Made by a program: the position numbers and the translations under genes. Below the pieces are notes generated by a model, which did no database searches, was not told the origin of the DNA, and saw only the letters and a list, made by a program, of their open reading frames with translations. From positions 44,186-106,660 of the forward strand of contig NZ_QFRK01000030.1 in the NCBI RefSeq assembly GCF_003143855.1: DNA of 62,475 nt. Direction: 5' to 3'. Numbering within the stretch: position 1 is the stretch's first letter; each line of letters opens with the position of its first letter. The DNA comes from Streptomyces sp. NWU339 (GTDB lineage Bacteria; Actinomycetota; Actinomycetes; Streptomycetales; Streptomycetaceae). Shown one piece after another: positions 43,772 to 52,561 of the stretch.

Positions 43772-45012
43772 GCACGGATGTCACCGACAAGACCCCGGCC
43801 GCCGCGCCGCCGGGCAAGAACGGGGCGGGCACCGGTGACGGCCTGCTCCGGCTGATGCTGGACGGCATGCGCCGCAACATGCGCCAGTACGGCATGCTGT
43901 TCGCCCTCGGCCTGATCGTGGCGCTGTTCGCGGTGTGGACCGACGGTGACCTGATCCTGCCGCGCAACGTGTCCAACCTGGTGCTGCAGAACAGCTACAT
44001 CCTGATCCTCGCGATCGGCATGATGCTGGTCATCATCTCGGGCCACATCGACCTGTCGGTCGGCTCGCTGACGGCGTTCGTCGGGTCGATGGCCGCGGTG
44101 TTCATGGTCCGCAACGACATCCCCTGGCCGATGGCGGTGGTGCTGTGCCTGGCCGTGGGCGCCATCGCGGGCGCCGTGCAGGGGTGGTTCATCGCGTACG
44201 GCGGCATACCGTCGTTCATCGTGACCCTGGCGGGCATGCTCACCTTCCGCGGTCTGACCGAGATCTTCCTGGAGGGCCAGACCCTCGGCCCGTTCCCGCG
44301 CGGACTGCAGAAGGTCGCCAACGGCTTCCTGCCCGAGGTCGGCCCGGAGACGAACTACCACAACCTCACCCTGCTGCTCGGCCTCGGACTGATCGCGCTC
44401 GTGGTGCTCCAGGAGGTCCGTGACCGGCGCCGCCAGCAGGAGTTCGCCCTCGACGTCCTGCCCGCCAAGCTGTTCCTGCTGAAGCTGGTGGCGCTCACCG
44501 CCGCCATCCTCACCGTCACGCTGCTGCTCGCCAGCTACAAGGGCGCCCCGATCGTGCTGCTGATCCTCGGCGCGCTGCTCGTCGGCTTCGGCTACGTGAT
44601 GCGCAACGCCGTCATCGGCCGCCACATCTACGCCATCGGCGGCAACCTGCCGGCGGCCAAGCTGTCCGGCGTGCGGCACAAGAAGGTCACCTTCCTGGTC
44701 TTCCTGAACATGGGCATGCTCGCGGCCCTGGCGGGCCTGGTCTTCGCCGCCCGCTTCAACGCGGCCTCTCCCAAGGCCGGCCTCAACTTCGAACTCGAGG
44801 CGATCGCGGCCGCGTTCATCGGCGGCGCGTCGATGAGCGGCGGTGTCGGCACCGTGCTCGGCGCGATCATCGGCGGTCTGGTCCTGGGCGTGCTGAACAA
44901 CGGTATGAACCTCGTCGGCATCGGCACCGACTGGCAGCAGGTCATCAAGGGCCTGGTGCTCCTGGCGGCGGTCGGCTTCGACGTGTGGAACAAGCGCAAG
45001 GTCGGTTCGTAG
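43768..45012 (+). CDS. ABC sugar transporter, permease (GguB/MmsB-like)
   Basis: 414 residues with a polar 40-residue N-terminus and about ten membrane segments, e.g. ILILAIGMMLVIISGHIDLSVGS (the family signature), MAVVLCLAVGAIAGAVQGWF, LVALTAAILTVTLLLASY and VLGAIIGGLVLGVLNNGMNLV. The conserved cytoplasmic EAA-like loop is IYAIGGNLPAAKLSGVRHKKV. Length exceeds RbsC (about 320) and fits the longer XylH/GguB type. It forms the membrane channel for the coupled binding protein and ATPase. A short GC-rich hairpin follows the stop. Confidence 0.95.
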   Translation: MSTDVTDKTPAAAPPGKNGAGTGDGLLRLMLDGMRRNMRQYGMLFALGLIVALFAVWTDGDLILPRNVSNLVLQNSYILILAIGMMLVIISGHIDLSVGSLTAFVGSMAAVFMVRNDIPWPMAVVLCLAVGAIAGAVQGWFIAYGGIPSFIVTLAGMLTFRGLTEIFLEGQTLGPFPRGLQKVANGFLPEVGPETNYHNLTLLLGLGLIALVVLQEVRDRRRQQEFALDVLPAKLFLLKLVALTAAILTVTLLLASYKGAPIVLLILGALLVGFGYVMRNAVIGRHIYAIGGNLPAAKLSGVRHKKVTFLVFLNMGMLAALAGLVFAARFNAASPKAGLNFELEAIAAAFIGGASMSGGVGTVLGAIIGGLVLGVLNNGMNLVGIGTDWQQVIKGLVLLAAVGFDVWNKRKVGS

Positions 45013-45020
45013 GTCGGCTC

Positions 45021-45044
45021 GGGCCCCGCCGGAGGGCGGGGCCC
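45021..45044 (+). terminator. Hairpin after the transporter operon
   Basis: GGGCCCCGCC pairs with GGCGGGGCCC around GGAG, nine bases after the permease stop. The secreted epimerase gene starts 24 bp later, so it may receive only read-through transcription. Confidence 0.75.
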
Positions 45045-45067
45045 TCTCCATGAGGGAGCTGCAACGT

Positions 45068-46255
45068 ATGGAACTGAACAGACGCACGGTCATGGCGGGT
45101 GCGGCGGCCGCGGCCGCCGGGGTCGCCGCCACCGCGGTCGGCGGCGGCACGGCACACGCCTCGCCGGCCGGGGGCGGGGGCGGTGGCGGTGGCGGCCGGG
45201 GGAAGCCGGTGCGGGCGCTCTTCGGCACGCTCGCGGACGGCACCAGGGTCCACAGCTGGTCGCTGGAGAACGGCGGGACCCGGATGGCGGTCCTGTCCTA
45301 CGGCGGCATCGTCCGGTCGCTGGAGATCCCCGACCGCCGGGGCCGCTACGCGAACGTCTCCCTCGGCTTTCGCACCCTCGAGGAGTACGTCGCCTCCAGC
45401 CCCTACTTCGGCGCCCTGATCGGCCGCTACGGCAACCGGATCGGCAAGGGCCGCTTCACCCTCGACGGCAAGGAGCACCAGCTCTCCGTCAACGACGGCG
45501 CCAACAGCCTGCACGGCGGCGCGCAGGGCTTCGACAAGCGGGTCTGGGACGTCGAGCCGTTCACCGAGGGGTCCGACGTCGGGCTGCGCCTGTACCACGT
45601 CAGCGTCGACGGCGAGATGGGCTACCCGGGCACGCTGCGGGTGAGGGTGACGTACACCCTCACCCGGCACGGCGACTGGCGCGTCGACTACGCGGCCACC
45701 ACCGACCGGGCCACCGTCGTCAACCTCACCAGCCACGTCTACTGGAACCTCGCCGGCGAGAGCGGCGGCTCGATCCAGGACCACGACCTGTCCATCGCCG
45801 CCGTCCGCTACACACCGGTCGACGCGGGACTGATCCCCACCGGCGAACTCGCCCGGGTCGGCGGCACCCCGTTCGACTTCCGCCGCGCCAAGCCGGTCGG
45901 CCGGGACCTGCGCGTCGCCCACCGGCAGATGCTGTACGGGCAGGGCTTCGACCACAACTGGGTGCTCGACAAGGGCGTCACCGCCCGCCCCGGGCCCGCC
46001 GCCACGCTCCGCGATCCCGCCTCCGGCCGCACCCTGCGGATCTCCACCACCGAGCCGGGGCTGCAGTTCTACTCCGGCAACTTCCTCGACGGCACCCTCG
46101 TCGGCACCGGCGGACGGGTCTACCGCCAGGGGGACGGGCTGTGCCTGGAGACCCAGCACTTCCCCGACTCGCCGAACCAGCCGTCGTTCCCCTCGACCGT
46201 CCTGCGGCCGGGTGAGACGTACCGGACGACGACGGTCCACTCGTTCGGCGTCTGA
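45068..46255 (+). CDS. Secreted aldose 1-epimerase (Tat signal)
   Basis: 395 residues from ATG 45068 (GAGGGAG nine bases before). The N-terminus MELNRRTVMAGAAAAAAGVAA with cleavage near HASPAG is a twin-arginine signal; a run of nine glycines follows as a linker. The GalM domain shows LIGRYGNRIGKGRFTLDG, VNDGANSLHGGAQGFDKRVWD, NLTSHVYWNLAGES (catalytic His) and LCLETQHFPDSPNQPSFP. It would equilibrate sugar anomers outside the cell before uptake by the ABC transporter encoded just upstream. A cytoplasmic paralogue is at 32485-33468. Confidence 0.94.
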   Translation: MELNRRTVMAGAAAAAAGVAATAVGGGTAHASPAGGGGGGGGGRGKPVRALFGTLADGTRVHSWSLENGGTRMAVLSYGGIVRSLEIPDRRGRYANVSLGFRTLEEYVASSPYFGALIGRYGNRIGKGRFTLDGKEHQLSVNDGANSLHGGAQGFDKRVWDVEPFTEGSDVGLRLYHVSVDGEMGYPGTLRVRVTYTLTRHGDWRVDYAATTDRATVVNLTSHVYWNLAGESGGSIQDHDLSIAAVRYTPVDAGLIPTGELARVGGTPFDFRRAKPVGRDLRVAHRQMLYGQGFDHNWVLDKGVTARPGPAATLRDPASGRTLRISTTEPGLQFYSGNFLDGTLVGTGGRVYRQGDGLCLETQHFPDSPNQPSFPSTVLRPGETYRTTTVHSFGV

Positions 46256-46439
46256 TCCCGGCGCGGGGTGCGACGCACCTCACGTGCCCCGGGTTCATTC
46301 CCTCACAGTTTTTTCACACCGGTTGAACAGCGCCACAATCCCCTCCGTATGTACGGGTGGTCCGTGCTCCCTCGCGCGGGCCACCCACGCATGACGGGCC
46401 CACAACGTCCCCGGCGGGCCCGCCGTCCCCGGAGGTTCC

Positions 46440-48170
46440 ATGGCCGACGTCACCTCGCTGTTCCGCAGCAACGCGGCGCACAGCCCGTCGATGGCTGCGC
46501 TGGCGCGCGAGAGCGACGGGGCCGGCCTGGTGGACTTCTGCATCCCGTGCAACCCGTACTTCCCCACTCCCGCCATGTTCGAGGAGATGGCGGTCCGGCT
46601 GCGCGACATCATCACGTACTACCCGAGCAGCGCCGACACCATCACGGCCGAGCTGTGCAGCCTGCTCCAACTCCCGCCGCAGTGCGTGGCCATGGGCAAC
46701 GGATCCACCGAACTCATCACCTGGATCGACCACCTGCTGGTCCGCGAGTCCCTCGCCGTCCCCGTCCCCACCTTCGGCCGCTGGACCGACCAGCCCATGG
46801 AGACCGGCAAGCGGGTCGACATGTTCCCGCTCCAGGAGTCCGGCGGCTTCGCCCTCGACCTCGCCCAGTACGCCGAGTTCATCCGGGCCCGGGGCACGAA
46901 GGTCGCGGTGATCTGCAACCCCAACAACCCCGACGGCGGCTTCCTGCACAAGCACGCGATCGTGCAGTTCATGGACGCGATGGCCGACCTGGACCTGGTG
47001 GTGATCGACGAGTCGTTCCTGGAGTTCGCCGACGCCGAGGTGGAACCGTCGGTGGTGCAGGAGGCGATGCTGCGCCCCAACGTCATCGTCCTGCGCAGCC
47101 TCGGCAAGAACTTCGGCCTGCACGGCATCCGCTTCGGCTACCTCGTCGCCAACCCCTCGCTCGCGGGCCGCATCCGCTCGATGCTGCCGAAGTGGAACCT
47201 CAACTCCTTCGCCGAGCACGTGGTGTTCATGTTGAAGGAGCACGGCGCCGAGTACCAGCAGAGCCTCCACCAGGTGCGCCGCGACCGGATGGACATGTCC
47301 GGCCAACTCTCCTCACTGCCCGGTCTGACGGTCTACCCGTCCCAGGGCAACTTCCTCTTCGTGCGCCTCCCCGTGGGCGCCGAAGGCACCGTGGTCCGGG
47401 ACCGCATGCTCACCGAGCACCGGCTCCTGGTCCGCGAGTGCGGCAACAAGATCGGCTCGTCCAGCCGCTTCCTGCGTCTCGTGGTACGTCCCCAGGTGGA
47501 CGTACTTCGCCTGGTGTCCGGCCTGGAACAGGTGCTCTACGGGACCTCCAGGAGGGGAGCCGCCGTGCCCGAGCAGGCCACAGGGACCGGCTACAGCTCG
47601 GGCACGGCGACGGTGGACCGGCTGGTCAGCGAGACCAACGGCGCCGGCACCCAGGGCCTCGCCGCTCAGGCCATCGGCGCCGGTGCGCACGCCCCGGGCC
47701 TCCCCGCCGCTCCGGCCGCCGGCATCGGCATGCCGCTCCCCGCCGCCCCGTCCCCCGCTGCGGTGGGCGCGGACGGTGGGATGCCGATGCCGGCGGCAGC
47801 CTCACCGGGAGTGCAGCAGATGCCCCCACCGGGGCCGCAGCAGATGCCGCAACCCGTGCAGCAGCCCGCTGTGCCGCAGCAGATGCCGCAGCAGCCCGTC
47901 CCGCAGCAGATGCCGCACCCCCTGGCGGCCCCGGCTCCCCTGCCCGCCGCGGCGTCCTTCCCACCCCCGCAGGCACCTGCCCCGGCTCCGGTACCGGCCC
48001 AGCGGCCGATGCCCACCGGACCCACCCCGCCCGGCGTCCCCGCCCGCGGCGGCCTCACGGCGGCCCAGGTCAGAGGCACCGACGGCCTCTCCCAGGCCCC
48101 CGCGGTCGGCTGGTCCGGAGCGCAGGCGCAGAACTGGCCGGAGGCGGCGGGCATGGGCCAGGTGGGCTGA
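46440..48170 (+). CDS. HisC-like PLP aminotransferase with Pro/Gln-rich tail
   Basis: 576 residues. Residues 1-370 are a class I/II aminotransferase domain: GNGSTELITWIDHLL binds the phosphate, VICNPNNPDGGFLHK has the Asn, LDLVVIDESFLEFAD the Asp, and LRSLGKNFGLHGIRFGYL the PLP lysine, with FLRLVVRPQVD the substrate Arg region. This resembles histidinol-phosphate or threonine-phosphate (CobD/CobC) aminotransferases. The last 200 residues are low complexity, rich in Pro, Gln, Met, Ala and Gly, with repeats such as PQQMPQQPVPQQMP. This tail is unusual for the family and may mediate binding or localisation. RBS CGGAGG precedes the ATG. Confidence 0.88.
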   Translation: MADVTSLFRSNAAHSPSMAALARESDGAGLVDFCIPCNPYFPTPAMFEEMAVRLRDIITYYPSSADTITAELCSLLQLPPQCVAMGNGSTELITWIDHLLVRESLAVPVPTFGRWTDQPMETGKRVDMFPLQESGGFALDLAQYAEFIRARGTKVAVICNPNNPDGGFLHKHAIVQFMDAMADLDLVVIDESFLEFADAEVEPSVVQEAMLRPNVIVLRSLGKNFGLHGIRFGYLVANPSLAGRIRSMLPKWNLNSFAEHVVFMLKEHGAEYQQSLHQVRRDRMDMSGQLSSLPGLTVYPSQGNFLFVRLPVGAEGTVVRDRMLTEHRLLVRECGNKIGSSSRFLRLVVRPQVDVLRLVSGLEQVLYGTSRRGAAVPEQATGTGYSSGTATVDRLVSETNGAGTQGLAAQAIGAGAHAPGLPAAPAAGIGMPLPAAPSPAAVGADGGMPMPAAASPGVQQMPPPGPQQMPQPVQQPAVPQQMPQQPVPQQMPHPLAAPAPLPAAASFPPPQAPAPAPVPAQRPMPTGPTPPGVPARGGLTAAQVRGTDGLSQAPAVGWSGAQAQNWPEAAGMGQVG

Positions 48171-48355
48171 GCGGGCCCCGTCGGTCGGGCCGGGCCCAGC
48201 CGCCACTGCCGGCAGGCGTCGTCCAGCCGGGTCCACCGCGGCGCATACGGATTCTCCTTGCGGTGGGGGTCAGGCTGGTTCGCGGTGCGGACCGCCCCAG
48301 CGCCCTTCACGTCCGCGGTGGGCCGGTGCACCACCCGTCGTACTGAAAGAACTCA

Positions 48356-48385
48356 GTGTGCGGCCCACTTCGGGGGGCCGCACAC
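48356..48385. terminator. Terminator between aminotransferase and GRGD repeat protein
   Basis: GTGTGCGGCCC pairs perfectly with GGGCCGCACAC (11 bp) around an 8-nt loop. It is 37 bp beyond the stop of the minus-strand repeat protein and may also stop transcripts from the aminotransferase. Confidence 0.75.
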
Positions 48386-48421
48386 CGAGCCGTTGCTGGT
48401 GTCGTGTCAGTTCGTGTCTCC

Positions 48422-49003
48422 CTAGCGGTAGTAGCCGCCACCGAAGTGGTCGTAGAAGTCACCACGACCGAAGTGGTCGTTGAAATCGCCGCGACCGAAG
48501 TGGTCGTTGAAGTGACCACGACCGAAGTGGTCGTAGAAGTCACCACGACCGTAGTGGTCGTAGAAGTCACCACGACCGTAGTGGTCGTTGAAGTAACCAC
48601 TGCCGTAGTCGCCACGGCCATAGTCGCCACGGCCATAGTCGCCACGGCCATAGTCGCCACGGCCATAGTCGCCACGGCCATAGTCGCCACGGCCATAGTC
48701 GCCACGGCCATGATCGCCACGGCCATAGTCGCCACGGCCATAGTCGCCACGGCCATGATCGCCACGGCCATAGTCGCCACGGCCATGATCGCCACGGCCA
48801 TAGTCGCCACGGCCATGATCGCCACGGCCATAGTCGCCACGGCCATGATCGCCGCCACGGCCGTGGTCGTACCCGCTCTGGCTGTGGCTGTAGGACGGGG
48901 CGGACGCCGAAGCAGTACCTGCTGTGCCCATCGCGACGCCACCGGCCACCACCAGTCCGGCGGCGGACACCGCAGCCAGACGCTTCGCGCGTTGTGCTCG
49001 CAT
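48422..49003 (-). CDS. Secreted Gly/Arg/Asp-rich repeat protein (GRGD repeats)
   Basis: 193 residues. The start is ATG 49003 with GAAAGG seven bases upstream. A Sec signal (MRAQRAKRLAAVSAAGLVV with cleavage near residue 35 at ASASA-PSYS) exports it. The mature chain is almost all repeats: 16 units of GRGDY or GRGDH (residues 54-133), then six 9-residue units of the GRGDFYDHF kind (134-187), ending GGGYYR. There is no cysteine. Arg and Asp alternate, with many Tyr, Phe and His, so the chain should be disordered, sticky and possibly metal-binding. RGD occurs about 20 times. I know no named family. Confidence 0.82.
   Translation of the reverse strand: MRAQRAKRLAAVSAAGLVVAGGVAMGTAGTASASAPSYSHSQSGYDHGRGGDHGRGDYGRGDHGRGDYGRGDHGRGDYGRGDHGRGDYGRGDYGRGDHGRGDYGRGDYGRGDYGRGDYGRGDYGRGDYGRGDYGSGYFNDHYGRGDFYDHYGRGDFYDHFGRGHFNDHFGRGDFNDHFGRGDFYDHFGGGYYR
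48443..48604 (-). repeat. 27-bp tandem repeats (9-residue units)
   Basis: Six imperfect 27-bp units encode the 9-residue repeats of the secreted protein (GRGDFYDHY, GRGDFNDHF and similar). They adjoin the 15-bp array and look derived from it by insertion of a F-x-D-H block. Confidence 0.85.
48605..48844 (-). repeat. 15-bp tandem repeats (16 units)
   Basis: Sixteen units of 15 bp, almost identical at DNA level (plus strand GGCCATAGTCGCCAC), encode GRGDY or GRGDH. The near identity, including third positions, indicates recent expansion by slippage or recombination, and copy number probably varies between strains. Confidence 0.92.
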
Positions 49004-49664
49004 GAGAATACCTTTCGCTCCATCGTCTCCCGCGTCTCCGGAAGGAAGCACGGGAACGGACGGCCGCAGCCGCAAGTCGAAATTGCGGCAGGGTCTTCTG
49101 ATGTCACCGCATGTCGTCTCAAGCACGGGCTCGACCGCCGACGCCTCCAGGTCGCCCGTCGCGGGCGGTCGCTGTGGCCTTGGTCCGCTTTACCGGGAAC
49201 CGGTCGGCCGGGCGTGCCGTGCGTGCCGTTCGTGCGGCATTCCGCCATCGAGCCTAGTACCGCAACAGCAGCCTGGCATCTCGGGCGACACACTACTCAC
49301 GCCCGTTACCGGAGGAGCCGGACCACACCCTCCTGAGATCACCGGGACGACGAGTCGGCCTCCCCCGGTGTCCATACGGACCTGGCAGGTCAGGAGGCCG
49401 GGCGCTCCCTCCAGGCCATGTGGTGGGTGGTGCTGATGCCCCCGTCGGTGGAATCCGTCGTCATGGACTCCGGCCCTTCACCCCCGTACGAACCGGCGGG
49501 GCGTTCACAGGGGAAACGGAAAGGGAATGGCCGGCCCGAGCCCCCCTGGCCTCACCCGTACCAGGCGAAACGGACGTACCGGGAACCTCGCGTGAACACC
49601 GGCGGGCCGATCCGTAGACAATGTCCCACCAGGAGCACAAGCAGCACACCAGGAGGCGGCTCCC
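49004..49664. other. Intergenic region upstream of the GRGD gene and the GH35-like gene
   Basis: 661 bp without a convincing gene. On the minus strand TAGGCT (49251-49256) is a plausible -10 box, which would give the GRGD mRNA a leader of about 240 nt. Near 49500-49660 only the AGGAGG of the GH35-like gene stands out. The rest shows no coding signature. Confidence 0.45.
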
Positions 49665-52508
49665 TTGGAGCTCAGCAGGCGTACCTTCACCGCGCTGGCC
49701 GGAACGGCGGCGCTCGGCCTCGCGCTGGCCGGCAGCAAGGCGGCGACCGGCACGCGCCCGGCGCAGGCCGTGCCGACGGGCCCGCCGCCCGCTCCGCCGC
49801 GCGCGGACGGCAAGCGGCACGAGGTCGGCTTCGACCGGTACTCGCTGCTGGTCGACGGCCGGCGGCTGGTGCTGTGGTCGGGCGAGATGCACCCCTTCCG
49901 GCTGCCGAGCCCGTCGCTGTGGCGGGACGTGCTGCAGAAGCTGCGCGCCCACGGGCACAACGCGGTCAGTGTCCCCGTCCCCTGGAACCTCCACTCCCCC
50001 GCGCCCGGCAGGCACGACTTCACCGGTGTGCGGGACCTGGACCTGTTCCTCACCATGGCCGCCGAGGAGCGGCTGTACGTCGTCCTGCGCCCGGGGCCGT
50101 ACCTCGGGTCCGCCGACCTGGACGCCGGCGGCCTCCCCGGCTGGCTGACGGCCGCCGGAGGGGTGGCCGCCCGGACCGCGGACCCGGCGTATCTGCGGCA
50201 CGTGGACGAATGGCTGGGCGCGGTCGACGCCATCGCTGTCCGGCATCTGCTCACCGGCGGCGGTGGCACGGTGCTGCTGTACCAGTTCGAGGACCGGTCC
50301 GACGGAGCGGACGGCGACGCCCTCATGTCCCGCCTCCGCAGGAAGGTGCGCGCCGACGGGATCGACGTACCGCTGTTCCATGACGACGGCCGCGCGGACG
50401 GACCGCGGGCGCCCGGGTTCGCCGCCGGGGTGGCGGTCGGCGCGTCCGACCCCTGGGGCGGGGCCTCCTCCGGCGGCAGGGGGTACGTCGGGGTGCGCGA
50501 GAAGTGGGACCCGGCGTACGAGCGGAGCAGCCTTCTCACCGGCCTCGCCAACGGGATCACCGCGCACACCGTGCGCATGGCGGCCGGCGGGACGTCCTGG
50601 GGATGGCTCTCCTCGCCGGACGTGTACACCTCGTACGACTACGGGGCCCCGATCGACCAGGCCCGCCGTCCCACCCCCAAGCTGGCCCCGCTGCAGCAGC
50701 TCGGGCACCTGCTGCGGACCGTGCCGGACCTCGCCCGGCTGGAGCCGGCCGACGAGGTGCGGGCGAAGGACGACCGGCTGGAGGTCCACCACCTGGCCAA
50801 CCCCGACACCGGCGCCCAGGTGTACGTCCTGCGCAACGACTCCGCCGAGCAGGTCACCTCCGCGCTACCGGGCACCGGGATCGAGGTGCCCGTGGCGGTC
50901 GGGGCGCGGGACGCCAAACTGCTCGTCACCGGGCTGGAGCTGGGTCGGCGGAAGCTGGCGTTCTCCACCGCGCAGCCGATGTTCCGGCTGGCCGTCGGGC
51001 GGCAGGACATCGCCGCGTTCGTGGGCCGGGCCGGTGAGACGGCGCAGGTCTCCCTCGACTGCGACGTCCAGCCGCTCACCAACCGGCTGGACAACGAGCC
51101 CGCCTGGTCCTACGCCCAGGGCCGGCTGAACGTGGTGACGCCGCTGGGGGTGGGCGGGCTGAGCCGGGTGCTGGTCGAGAACGGCGACTCGAAGACGCCC
51201 ATGCTGCTGCTGTTCGCCGACGACGCGACCGCGCTGCGGCTGTGGCCCTACGAGACCCCGTCCGGCTCGCTGCTGGTCTACGGTCCGGCGCTGCTGCGCT
51301 CGGCCACGCTGCGGGGCGCCACCGTCCACCTCACCGGCGACGTCGCCGGCGAGACCGGCCTGGAGGTGTGGGCGCCGCGCGGGGTCACCGCCGTGACCTG
51401 GAACGGGCAGCCGGTGCGCACCACGGTCAGCCGGGCCGGGAGCCTGGTGATGGAGGGGTTGATGCCGGGCACGCCCGCGCCGTCCCTGCCCGCGCTCGAC
51501 GGCTGGCGGCGGCGGACGGAGAACCCGGAGACCGAGCCGGACTTCGACGACGCTCGGTGGACGGTGGCCGACCGCACCGCCTCCCGCGGCGGCGCTCCCG
51601 TCCCCGAGGGACAGCCCGTGCTGTTCGCGGACGACTACGGCTTCCACTACGGCGACGTCTGGTACCGGGGACGCTTCGAGGACGCGCGCGGCATCAGATC
51701 GGTGTCCCTGTCGTACCGCACGGGGACGCAGGGGCTGCTGATGGCCTGGCTGGACGGGCAGCCGCTGGGCACGCACCGCATGCCGGTGCCGGACGAGGAC
51801 ACGGTGGGCCGGGGCACCTGGACCGCCACGGCCGCCTTCGCCGTGCCCGAGCGGCTGCGCGAGCGGGGCGGGCGGGTGCTGTCCGTGCTGGTACGGCCGA
51901 TGCAGCGTGCCGGGGAGGAAAAGGACGGGTCCGGGGACGGAGGCGGGGAGGCGGGCGGCGCGTTCGGGGCCGTGCGCGGGCTGACCTCCGTCGGCTTCAA
52001 GGGCACCTCCCGGAAGGTCGATTGGCGGATCCAGGGGGCGGGGGCGCCGGACCGGGTGCGGGGGGCGCTGAACAACGGCGGGCTGTACGGGGAGCGCGAG
52101 GGCTGGCATCTTCCGGGCCACGACGACCGGGACTGGAAGACCGTGGACCTTCCGCGCGAGGACCGGCGGCAGGGGGTGGCCTGGTACCGGACGGACTTCC
52201 GGCTGGACGTCGATCCGGACGTGGACGGATCGATCGGTCTCGTCCTCGAGGACGAGCCGGAGCGCGCCTACCGCGTCCAGATCTTCCTGAACGGCTGGAA
52301 CATGGGCCAGTACGTCAACGATGTGGGCCCGCAACACACCTTTGTGCTGCCGAACGGGATTCTCCGCACACGTGGGTCCAACACACTGGCCCTGGCGGTG
52401 CTGTCCGACGGGACCACACCCGCCGGTCCGGGCGAGGTGCGGCTGACGCTGATGGGCGCGGCGCGCGGCGGGGTGCCGGCGGAGGCGGTGGAGTCCCCGG
52501 GGCGGTGA
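49665..52508 (+). CDS. Secreted GH35 beta-galactosidase-like protein, probably without catalytic glutamates
   Basis: 947 residues from TTG 49665 (AGGAGG eight bases before). MELSRRTFTALAGTAALGLA is a Tat signal. The barrel follows GH35: VDGRRLVLWSGEMHPFRLPS, LQKLRAHGHNAVSVPVPWNLH, YVVLRPGPYLGS and TSWGWLSSPDVYTSYDYGAPI. Beta-sandwich domains follow (WYRTDFRLDVDP, RVQIFLNGWNMGQYVNDVGPQ). Where active enzymes have Q-x-E-N-E (acid/base Glu second), this has QFEDR (residues 207-211); where they have E-F-Q-G-G-x-x-D-P-W-G-G (nucleophile Glu), this has VAVGASDPWGG (256-266). Both catalytic glutamates therefore seem lost. The protein may bind galactosides or arabinogalactan rather than cut them. Confidence 0.85.
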   Translation: MELSRRTFTALAGTAALGLALAGSKAATGTRPAQAVPTGPPPAPPRADGKRHEVGFDRYSLLVDGRRLVLWSGEMHPFRLPSPSLWRDVLQKLRAHGHNAVSVPVPWNLHSPAPGRHDFTGVRDLDLFLTMAAEERLYVVLRPGPYLGSADLDAGGLPGWLTAAGGVAARTADPAYLRHVDEWLGAVDAIAVRHLLTGGGGTVLLYQFEDRSDGADGDALMSRLRRKVRADGIDVPLFHDDGRADGPRAPGFAAGVAVGASDPWGGASSGGRGYVGVREKWDPAYERSSLLTGLANGITAHTVRMAAGGTSWGWLSSPDVYTSYDYGAPIDQARRPTPKLAPLQQLGHLLRTVPDLARLEPADEVRAKDDRLEVHHLANPDTGAQVYVLRNDSAEQVTSALPGTGIEVPVAVGARDAKLLVTGLELGRRKLAFSTAQPMFRLAVGRQDIAAFVGRAGETAQVSLDCDVQPLTNRLDNEPAWSYAQGRLNVVTPLGVGGLSRVLVENGDSKTPMLLLFADDATALRLWPYETPSGSLLVYGPALLRSATLRGATVHLTGDVAGETGLEVWAPRGVTAVTWNGQPVRTTVSRAGSLVMEGLMPGTPAPSLPALDGWRRRTENPETEPDFDDARWTVADRTASRGGAPVPEGQPVLFADDYGFHYGDVWYRGRFEDARGIRSVSLSYRTGTQGLLMAWLDGQPLGTHRMPVPDEDTVGRGTWTATAAFAVPERLRERGGRVLSVLVRPMQRAGEEKDGSGDGGGEAGGAFGAVRGLTSVGFKGTSRKVDWRIQGAGAPDRVRGALNNGGLYGEREGWHLPGHDDRDWKTVDLPREDRRQGVAWYRTDFRLDVDPDVDGSIGLVLEDEPERAYRVQIFLNGWNMGQYVNDVGPQHTFVLPNGILRTRGSNTLALAVLSDGTTPAGPGEVRLTLMGAARGGVPAEAVESPGR

Positions 52509-52522
52509 CTCCACCGCCCCGG
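52497..52522. terminator. Terminator overlapping the GH35-like stop codon
   Basis: CCGGGGCGGT pairs with ACCGCCCCGG around a 6-nt loop. The TGA stop lies at the edge of the hairpin, between two converging genes. Confidence 0.75.
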
Positions 52523-52561
52523 CGGCTCCCTTCGTCACGCTGCTTCGTCACGCTGTCGGGC

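Noticed and set aside
48605..48844. Regular short repeats resembling a CRISPR array
   Set aside because: Units are contiguous 15-bp coding repeats without spacers, and no cas genes are present.
48356..49336. Long plus-strand frame of repeated VATAIVATAM units opposite the GRGD gene
   Set aside because: A 15-bp repeat keeps every frame open. The minus-strand frame has a signal peptide, a ribosome binding site and a terminator; this one has none.
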